Assembly (NCBI GenBank): GCA_030537855.1
Contig: JAUNVD010000009.1
Coordinates: forward strand, 1-59,895
Source of the DNA: Tissierellia bacterium
Lineage (GTDB): Bacteria; Bacillota; Clostridia; Tissierellales; Peptoniphilaceae
Direction: 5' to 3'
DNA: 59,895 nucleotides
Shown piece by piece: positions 54,046 through 59,895 of this stretch. The position numbers and the translations under genes were made by a program. Every line of letters starts with the position of its first letter. Within the stretch, counting starts at the first letter, position 1. The notes beneath the pieces are model-generated. The model did no database searches. It had not been told where the DNA came from and saw nothing but the letters and a program-made list of their open reading frames with translations.

Positions 54046-55278
54046 ATGAGGGCAGGAATAATCACAATAGGTACAGAATTACTCTTAGGAGATATATTAA
54101 ATACAAATCAAAAATTTTTATCTTCTCTTTTAACGAGCTTAGGAATTGAAGTTTATCGTCATATCTCAGTTGGAGATTACGAAAAGCCTATGAAAGAAGC
54201 TATTAAAAAATGTATGGATGATTGTGATATTATTTTATTAAGTGGCGGTTTAGGTCCCACAGAAGATGATTGTACAAAGGAATATCTAAGTGAAGTTATT
54301 CAAAGGCCATTAGAAAAAAATGAAGACGAATACAAAAAAATGGTTGAATTATTTCAAAGGAAAAACTATACTTTGACAAAAAATAATTTGAAACAAATCT
54401 ATACAATAAAAGATTCTGTTATCCTACACAATGAATGGGGAACAGCCCCAGGTGAATATGTAAAATATAAGAATGTTCATATATTTATTTTTCCTGGTCC
54501 ACCAACAGAATTAGAACCTATGGCAAAAAAATATTTACCATCTTTAATATTTGATAAAACAGAGATTTATGAAAAATCCATTCAAATTATGGGTTTAGGT
54601 GAATCTGCTGTTGAGACAAGATTACGAACTTTAGATTTACCTAAATCTTTAGAAATCAATACCTTTGCCCATTTTGGTTCCGTGGAAATAAAAATCATTG
54701 GAAAATCTAGTTCGACCAATCAAGTAAACATTGATGTACAACGATCCATTGAAATTATTAAAGAGGAGTTTGCATCTTCCATATATTCTTTAGAAGGGAA
54801 TATGATGGAAGAGGAGATTATTAAAAGATGTATGGAGAAAAATTTAAAAATTGCATTTGCTGAATCTGTTACTGGTGGACTTTTGGTAAAGAGAATAACT
54901 TCTTATCCTAATGCTTCCAATATTTTACATGCATCTGTTGTAACTTATAGTAATCAAAGTAAAGAAGAAATTTTAAAAGTTCCACGTAAAGATTTAGAAA
55001 CTTATGGAGCCGTTAGCGAAAAAGTAGCAATGGAAATGGCAAGAGGTCTTTATGAATTAGGATATTGTGATATAGCTATTTCTACAACAGGAGAAGCAGG
55101 TCCTATTCCATCAGAAAAACCTATTGGCACTGTATATATTGGTTTTTATAACGGAAAAAAGTATAGAACAAAAAAGCTTCATTTAAATGGAAGTCGTAGA
55201 GAAATACAAAAAAGAATAGCAACAGTTATATTTACTGAACTTTTAAAAGTTGAATTAGGAGGAAATAATGGGAATTAA
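54046..55278 (+). CDS. cinA: CinA-family protein (competence/damage-inducible)
   Basis: A 410-residue CinA. The N-terminal MoaB-like domain opens [20 protein letters not shown] and has [17 protein letters not shown]; the C-terminal nicotinamide-nucleotide amidase-like domain has [16 protein letters not shown] and [24 protein letters not shown] 54046 follows TGAGGTG; a TTG twelve bases upstream lies on that ribosome site. It overlaps recA by 11 bases, the cinA-recA coupling seen in many Gram-positives. Confidence 0.95.
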   Translation: MRAGIITIGTELLLGDILNTNQKFLSSLLTSLGIEVYRHISVGDYEKPMKEAIKKCMDDCDIILLSGGLGPTEDDCTKEYLSEVIQRPLEKNEDEYKKMVELFQRKNYTLTKNNLKQIYTIKDSVILHNEWGTAPGEYVKYKNVHIFIFPGPPTELEPMAKKYLPSLIFDKTEIYEKSIQIMGLGESAVETRLRTLDLPKSLEINTFAHFGSVEIKIIGKSSSTNQVNIDVQRSIEIIKEEFASSIYSLEGNMMEEEIIKRCMEKNLKIAFAESVTGGLLVKRITSYPNASNILHASVVTYSNQSKEEILKVPRKDLETYGAVSEKVAMEMARGLYELGYCDIAISTTGEAGPIPSEKPIGTVYIGFYNGKKYRTKKLHLNGSRREIQKRIATVIFTELLKVELGGNNGN

Positions 55279-56305
55279 TCAAGACGAAAAACAAAGAGCA
55301 TTAGATATGGCCTTAGCATCTATTACAAAAGCATATGGGAAAGGGTCTATTATGAAGTTAGGAGATCAAACAAATCTTGATATGGAGGTTATTCCTACAG
55401 GATCTTTAGCTCTTGATTTAGCTCTAGGTGTGGGAGGTATCCCAAGAGGAAGAATTATTGAAATTTATGGACCTGAGTCATCTGGTAAAACTACTTTAGC
55501 ATTACACATTTTAGCAGAAGCTCAAAAAGCTGGTGGAATTGCAGCTTTCATTGATGCAGAGCATGCTCTAGATCCTTCTTATTCTAAAAAACTAGGGGTT
55601 GATACAGAAAATCTCATTATCTCTCAACCAGATACTGGAGAACAAGCCTTAGAAATTACAGAAACCCTTGTTAGGAGCAATGCTGTTGATCTTGTGGTTG
55701 TAGATTCTGTAGCTGCTTTAGTTCCCAAAGCTGAAATTGAAGGGGAAATGGGAGATTCTCACATGGGTCTTCAAGCTCGTCTTATGAGTCAAGGATTAAG
55801 AAAATTAACAGGAGCCATAAATAAATCAAAAGCCTCTGTAATCTTTATCAATCAATTACGAGAAAAAATTGGTGTCATGTTTGGAAATCCTGAAACGACA
55901 ACAGGTGGTAGAGCATTGAAATTTTTTACTTCCGTGCGTATGGATATTCGTCGTATTGAAGTCTTAAAAAAAGGAGACGAAATGATTGGTAATCGTGTAC
56001 GTGTAAAAATTGCAAAAAATAAAGTAGCACCACCTTTTAAACAAGCTGAATTTGATATTATGTATGGAGAAGGTATTTCTAAAGAAGGGAATATTTTAGA
56101 TGTAGGAGTGGCTAGTAAAGTTGTAGATAAAGCAGGAGCTTGGTATAGTTATGGAGAACATCGCCTTGGCCAAGGACGTGAAAAATCGAAAGAATTTTTA
56201 AAAGAAAATCCTGAAATTCGGGATGAAATAGAATATAAAGTTAGGGAGTATTATGGACTATTTTCTAATAAAGAAGGAGATATCCAAGAAGAAAAAGGTG
56301 AGTGA
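55268..56305 (+). CDS. recA: Recombinase RecA
   Basis: A 345-residue RecA. Walker A is GPESSGKTT, followed by [14 protein letters not shown], Walker [11 protein letters not shown], the L1/L2 region with [29 protein letters not shown], and the C-terminal domain with [32 protein letters not shown] precedes the ATG, inside the end of cinA. No LexA-type box was found in the preceding 100 bases, so SOS control, if any, would act at the operon promoter. An SbcD-like gene follows immediately. Confidence 0.98.
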   Translation: MGINQDEKQRALDMALASITKAYGKGSIMKLGDQTNLDMEVIPTGSLALDLALGVGGIPRGRIIEIYGPESSGKTTLALHILAEAQKAGGIAAFIDAEHALDPSYSKKLGVDTENLIISQPDTGEQALEITETLVRSNAVDLVVVDSVAALVPKAEIEGEMGDSHMGLQARLMSQGLRKLTGAINKSKASVIFINQLREKIGVMFGNPETTTGGRALKFFTSVRMDIRRIEVLKKGDEMIGNRVRVKIAKNKVAPPFKQAEFDIMYGEGISKEGNILDVGVASKVVDKAGAWYSYGEHRLGQGREKSKEFLKENPEIRDEIEYKVREYYGLFSNKEGDIQEEKGE

Positions 56306-56307
56306 TA

Positions 56308-57288
56308 TTGAAGTTTTTATACTTTACAGATTCACATATAAGAGGAACTGCACCGAAAAGTAGGAAAGATGATTTTTTCCAAACAGTTTTAAATAAAACA
56401 AGAGAAATATTTAGGATTGCTAAAGAAAGGGATGTTGATTATATGTTACATGGAGGCGATCTTTTCGATCGTCCAGACATTTCTATTGCTGTTGTAGGAG
56501 AATTTGCAAAAGTCTTAATGGAAATGCCCTGTCCCTTATACATTGTAAGTGGAAACCATGATATTTATGGCCATAATCCAAAAACTTTATCTAGAACAAT
56601 GTTAGGTTTTTTAAGTAATTTAGGATTTCTTGAATTGTTAAATGATAAAACAACTATTTTATCAAAAGGAGATACGAAGGTACAAATAACATGTGCCCCT
56701 TATCAATTTGATATGGATAAGGATCCTGAAAATAAACCCTATATAGTAAAGTCTGTAGATGAATCATGTGATTTTGCTATTCATATCTGTCATGGTTTTC
56801 TAATTGATCAACCTATGCATCATGGTATACCCCATACTTTAATTAGTGATATTATAGATACGAAAGCAGATATTACACTTTCTGGTCATTTGCACCATGG
56901 TTTTAAAACACAATATATTAATGGAAAATACTTTATTAATCCAGGTGCTATTGTGCGTATTTCAAATAGTTTAAGAGAAATCAAACGAAGACCTAAGGTT
57001 TTATTGTTAGAATGTAATAAAGGTGCTGATATTGTCATTGAAGAAATTTATCTAAAGTCTGCAAAACCTGCTGATGAGGTTTTAGATCGAACAGAAATTG
57101 AACAGCATCAATTTAAAAAAAGTAAACTACATGATTTTAAAGAAATCGTTGATTCTTCTGGTGATTTTCATAAAACAGATGTTTTTGCATTATTAAATGA
57201 AATATCTGATCACGAAAATGTACCGGAAAATGTTAAGGAAGAAGCTTTCCAGAGAATAACGGAAGTTCAAATGAAAAGAGAGTACTAA
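56308..57288 (+). CDS. SbcD/Mre11-like DNA-repair exonuclease
   Basis: A 326-residue calcineurin-type nuclease. The metal sites are YFTDSHIRG (Asp8, His10), LHGGDLFDRP (Asp51), VSGNHDIYG (Asn83, His84), IHICHGFLI (His) and LSGHLHHGF (His-x-His), the Mre11/SbcD order. It is shorter than SbcD (about 400) with a reduced C-terminal cap. I choose TTG 56308, six bases behind AGGTGA; GTG 56302 is possible. It starts three bases after recA and ends directly at the ATPase gene, so it is very probably the nuclease partner of the split ATPase behind it. Confidence 0.85.
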   Translation: MKFLYFTDSHIRGTAPKSRKDDFFQTVLNKTREIFRIAKERDVDYMLHGGDLFDRPDISIAVVGEFAKVLMEMPCPLYIVSGNHDIYGHNPKTLSRTMLGFLSNLGFLELLNDKTTILSKGDTKVQITCAPYQFDMDKDPENKPYIVKSVDESCDFAIHICHGFLIDQPMHHGIPHTLISDIIDTKADITLSGHLHHGFKTQYINGKYFINPGAIVRISNSLREIKRRPKVLLLECNKGADIVIEEIYLKSAKPADEVLDRTEIEQHQFKKSKLHDFKEIVDSSGDFHKTDVFALLNEISDHENVPENVKEEAFQRITEVQMKREY

Positions 57289-58731
57289 ATGAGATTTATT
57301 GCAAAGATAATTTTAGAAAACTTTCAATCCCATGAATATACTGAAATAAATTTAGACAAAGGATTAAATGTGATTCTAGGAAATTCAGACTCTGGTAAAA
57401 CTGCTATTATAAGAGCTATTCGTTGGGTCTTATATAATGAACCTAGAGGAGATTTTTTCATGCAGTATGGGAAAGACTCTGTGTCTGTCACCTTGGAATT
57501 TCAAGATGGCTTGTCTTTAAAGCGATACCGAAATAAAGGCACCAATGGATATGTATTAATCGATCCAAGTGGGGAAGATTACACATTCGAAAACTTTGGG
57601 ACAGAAGTTCCCGTGGAGATTCGTAACCTTTTACATATGAATAAGATGCCATTAGGGAATAAGACTAATATTACCCTAAATATTTCTGATCAAATGGATG
57701 GTCCTTTTTTATTAATGGAAACAGATTCCTTAAAAGCCAATGCTATTGGACGCCTTGTTGGGGTTCATATCATAGATGAAGCTGCATCAAATGTGAATAG
57801 AGACTTAAAAAATCATCAAAGAAGGATTAAAAGCTTACGGGAAGAAAAAGATAGATTAATTGTGGAAGAACAAGAACTTTCTTATTTGGATCATGAAGTT
57901 AAGAAAATAAAAGCATCAAAAGAAAATATATTTATTTTGAAAAAAAAGATTTCTCTATTAAAAGAATTAAAGAATAAAAAAGATATATTAGAAAAAATTT
58001 CAGAAACAAGTAAAAGATTGAATCATCAATTAAAATGTTTAGAATATACAAATGAACTGGAAAAAAGACTAAATACCATAGAAACTCATCTCTTGGAGTT
58101 TAATCGTAGATCTATTTATTATAATCGTGTAACATATTTAAAAAATGAAAAGAAAATTTGGAAGAATCATTATCAAAAATATAAAAATCTTCCAATCCTA
58201 AAGTCTAATTATATTATGTTAAAAGATTATAATTATACTCTCTCCAAATTAATACATCAAAATAAACTATACCATGAGGTTATTCATCAAAAACAAAGGA
58301 TACAAGAGGATTTGAGACGATTGAAAGATCTTGGTATCATAAGCGATAGATTATATATATTGGAGAGTAAAATTAAACAATTACAAAATTACTTAGAATA
58401 TTATCATCGTTATCATGAACTTATAAGAAGAATTCAGTTGGGCTACCAATATCTAGAAAAATTTCAAGTATTGGAACAATTAAATAAAAACTATACATTA
58501 TTATCAAAAGCTATGAAAAATTTAATATCTTATAAAAAAGAAATGGAGACATGGTTATTCATTAACAAACAAAGGAAAGACTTACAGCTTAATATTAATA
58601 TGGCAGAAAAATCAAAACAGAAGTATTTAGATTTATATGAGCAATTGTTAAGTACTTTAAAAATATGTCCCACTTGTTTACAGCCCATTCATGAAGGTAC
58701 AAAAGAACATCTAAAGGAGCATTTTAAATAA
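57289..58731 (+). CDS. SbcC/Rad50-like ATPase, N-terminal half with zinc hook
   Basis: A 480-residue protein. It opens with FIAKIILENFQSH and LNVILGNSDSGKTA (Walker A, 31-38), the Rad50/SMC N-lobe, with a Q-loop-like region in the next 120 residues. About 300 residues of coiled coil (roughly 155-455) follow, rich in Lys, Leu, Tyr and Asn, and the protein ends in CPTC (460-463) plus 17 residues, a zinc-hook CxxC. Signature and Walker B are missing; they are on the separate protein at 58980-59639. It starts directly after the nuclease stop codon. Confidence 0.85.
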   Translation: MRFIAKIILENFQSHEYTEINLDKGLNVILGNSDSGKTAIIRAIRWVLYNEPRGDFFMQYGKDSVSVTLEFQDGLSLKRYRNKGTNGYVLIDPSGEDYTFENFGTEVPVEIRNLLHMNKMPLGNKTNITLNISDQMDGPFLLMETDSLKANAIGRLVGVHIIDEAASNVNRDLKNHQRRIKSLREEKDRLIVEEQELSYLDHEVKKIKASKENIFILKKKISLLKELKNKKDILEKISETSKRLNHQLKCLEYTNELEKRLNTIETHLLEFNRRSIYYNRVTYLKNEKKIWKNHYQKYKNLPILKSNYIMLKDYNYTLSKLIHQNKLYHEVIHQKQRIQEDLRRLKDLGIISDRLYILESKIKQLQNYLEYYHRYHELIRRIQLGYQYLEKFQVLEQLNKNYTLLSKAMKNLISYKKEMETWLFINKQRKDLQLNINMAEKSKQKYLDLYEQLLSTLKICPTCLQPIHEGTKEHLKEHFK

Positions 58732-58741
58732 AGAGGTTACT

Positions 58742-58978
58742 ATGGATTACGAAAAAGAATTAAAAGATTTAAAAGAGAAATTGGAAGAAGCGACAAGTCA
58801 AAAAAATAGAGCTGAAGCAAGACTAGAAACTTTAGAGCAACAAGAGAAGGAATTATTAAAAGAGCTTGAAGGTCAAGGAATTAAACCAGAACAATTAGAA
58901 GAAGAGATCTTAAAACTGGAAAAAGAAATTAAAGAGTTATTTTCCTCTTCCTACGAATTACTTCCTAAGGATGAGTAG
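58742..58978 (+). CDS. Small coiled-coil protein of the split SbcC locus
   Basis: A 78-residue, almost wholly helical and highly charged protein (Glu and Lys make up close to half), with leucine heptads through most of its length (KELKDLKEKLEEATSQ, then ARLETLEQQEKELLKEL). It has no cysteine. It starts ten bases after the N-half, behind AGAGG, and ends a few bases into the start region of the C-half. It may supply part of the returning coiled-coil arm that the C-half lacks, or regulate assembly; both are inference. Confidence 0.75.
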   Translation: MDYEKELKDLKEKLEEATSQKNRAEARLETLEQQEKELLKELEGQGIKPEQLEEEILKLEKEIKELFSSSYELLPKDE

Positions 58979-58979
58979 T

Positions 58980-59639
58980 ATGTGGCAAGAAGAATTAAAT
59001 ACACTTGAAAATAAAGTAAGTATTTATGAAAATGAAATCCAAAAAGAAATTGGTAAAAGAGAATACATTCGACAAGAAATAAAAGATATTTCCAATAAAG
59101 AAGAAGGATTGCTGGAAAAAATATCTTTATATGAATCTGTAAATATTTTATTTCAAAAAACTTCGGAATTTGCTCGAGTACAAGCGAAAAATCACATTCA
59201 GGATTTGACAACAAAATGCTTACAATATGTATTTGAAAAGGATTTTGAGTTTATTATAGAGTTTGTAGAAAGAAGAAATAATGTAGAAGCAGATTTTTAT
59301 GTAAGTTCCTATTTTGACGGAGTTCCTATAAAAACAAGACCAGAACTATCACATGGGGGAGGTTTAGTAGATGTTTTGTCCTTAGCTTTACGCTTTGCTT
59401 TTTTAGAACAACAATCCCCAAGAATTGATGGTCCTTTATTTCTAGACGAACCAGGTAAGCATGTTAGTAATGATTATATCTTTAATTTAGGTGAATTTAT
59501 CAAACAATCAGGCGATATGTTTGGGCGTCAAATAATAATGGTAACTCACAATCCTCATTTATCTCAAATTTGTGATAAAGCGTTTTATGTTAAAATCCGT
59601 GATGGGAAAAGTATTGTTACGGAGAATGAAATTTTTTAA
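58980..59639 (+). CDS. SbcC/Rad50-like ATPase, C-terminal half
   Basis: A 219-residue protein. The first 65 residues form a coiled coil. The ATPase C-lobe follows with ELSHGGGLVDVLSLALRFAF (signature SHGGG at 124-128), Walker B GPLFLDEPGKHVS (153-158) and the switch His190 in IIMVTHN. No Walker A is present, so ATP sites can form only with the protein at 57289-58731. SHGGG departs slightly from the LSGGE-type of SbcC. ATG 58980 is eight bases behind AAGGA; ATG 58971 overlaps that site. Transcription probably ends in the AT-rich 90 bp behind it. Confidence 0.83.
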   Translation: MWQEELNTLENKVSIYENEIQKEIGKREYIRQEIKDISNKEEGLLEKISLYESVNILFQKTSEFARVQAKNHIQDLTTKCLQYVFEKDFEFIIEFVERRNNVEADFYVSSYFDGVPIKTRPELSHGGGLVDVLSLALRFAFLEQQSPRIDGPLFLDEPGKHVSNDYIFNLGEFIKQSGDMFGRQIIMVTHNPHLSQICDKAFYVKIRDGKSIVTENEIF

Positions 59640-59730
59640 TTAGAAGATAAAAACTCATTCAGTAAATTAAATTCATTTAAGTATCTTGCTTATTTATACT
59701 GATAAGAGTGTTTATAAGATTATCCTTATC

Positions 59731-59759
59731 TTGACGAAAAGTGAAAAAAGTTATACAAT
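59731..59759 (+). promoter_or_regulatory. Promoter of rny
   Basis: TTGACG (59731-59736) and TACAAT (59754-59759) are 17 bp apart, about 80 bp ahead of the TTG start. A weak GATAAG/CTTATC hairpin lies just upstream (59701-59730). Nothing else is seen in the 59640-59838 gap. Confidence 0.7.
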
Positions 59760-59838
59760 ATTTTATGTATAAATGAATAAAAGAAATTTATAAAATTTAT
59801 TTGAAACTTGAAAATTTAATATTGGAGGTGTATAACTT

Positions 59839-59895
59839 TTGTCACCAATTTTAAAATTACTTCTATATATCATTGGTATCATCATTTCCGTTATA
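59839..59895 (+). CDS. rny: Ribonuclease Y, first 19 codons (partial)
   Basis: TTG 59839 lies eight bases behind TTGGAGGTG. The readable part, MSPILKLLLYIIGIIISVI, is a single hydrophobic helix, as at the N-terminus of RNase Y, which anchors this mRNA-decay endonuclease to the membrane. Identity rests mainly on position, since rny follows recA in most Bacillota. The HD and KH domains lie outside the window. Confidence 0.6.
   Translation, partial: MSPILKLLLYIIGIIISVI

Noticed and set aside
55238-55251. Palindrome AACTTTTAAAAGTT upstream of recA, inside cinA
   Set aside because: It is a low-complexity AT palindrome in coding sequence and does not match an SOS box; chance is a sufficient explanation.
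1-59895. Mobile elements, prophage or CRISPR arrays
   Set aside because: No transposase, integrase, terminal repeats or direct-repeat arrays were seen; the few inverted repeats are explained as terminators, leaders or candidate operators.

Overview
The window is a chromosomal stretch of a low-GC (about one third G+C by eye) Gram-positive bacterium of the Bacillota, most likely a member of the Clostridia. The signs are a Firmicute-type PolC replicase, RbgA, RnpM/YlxR, a long lysine-rich InfB, TTG and GTG starts behind strong GGAGG ribosome binding sites, and a conserved backbone gene order (rpsB-tsf-pyrH-frr-uppS-cdsA-rseP-ispG-polC, rimP-nusA-rnpM-infB-rbfA-nrnA-truB-ribF-rpsO-pnp, ftsK-rimO-pgsA-cinA-recA-...-rny). 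I cannot name the genus. There are no insertion sequences, prophage or CRISPR arrays; nearly all genes are intact, and most lie on the + strand.

Region 1 (1-8.4 kb): the end of an RluA-type pseudouridine synthase; a cobalamin riboswitch with its own promoter and terminator but no recognisable gene behind it; an MTA/purine nucleoside phosphorylase on the minus strand; and a divergent run with an MtnA-family sugar-phosphate isomerase, an HD phosphohydrolase, an FAD dehydrogenase, an OmpR/histidine kinase pair, a lipoprotein and a small membrane protein. The phosphorylase and isomerase would act in sequence on methylthioadenosine or 5'-deoxyadenosine.

Region 2 (8.4-16.8 kb): ychF (minus strand), a two-gene ABC exporter, then HAD phosphatase-rbgA-rnhB-yraN-yifB-dprA, a compact ribosome-assembly and DNA-processing run. 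Region 3 (16.9-28.3 kb): topA followed by a minimal type IV pilus-like set (PilB, PilC, one pilin, prepilin peptidase, and a PilM/PilN-like fusion), a cell-wall amidase, rdgB, tRNA-His/Lys/Leu, a membrane-anchored metallophosphoesterase and an M29 aminopeptidase (minus strand).

Region 4 (28.3-49.4 kb): translation, lipid-carrier and replication genes, then the nusA-infB operon and rpsO-pnp. Several control elements are visible: structured leaders before rpsB and rpsO, a terminator between an extended -10 promoter and rimP, and several intergenic terminators. dxr and ylxQ are missing from their usual places, and rbfA has no normal start codon at the position homology requires.

Region 5 (49.4-59.9 kb): dut, ftsK, rimO, pgsA, cinA, recA, then an SbcCD-like locus whose ATPase is split into an N-terminal half ending in a zinc-hook CxxC, a 78-residue coiled-coil protein and a C-terminal half, before the first codons of rny. 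This split DNA-repair ATPase and the orphan cobalamin riboswitch are the two most promising candidates for undescribed biology.
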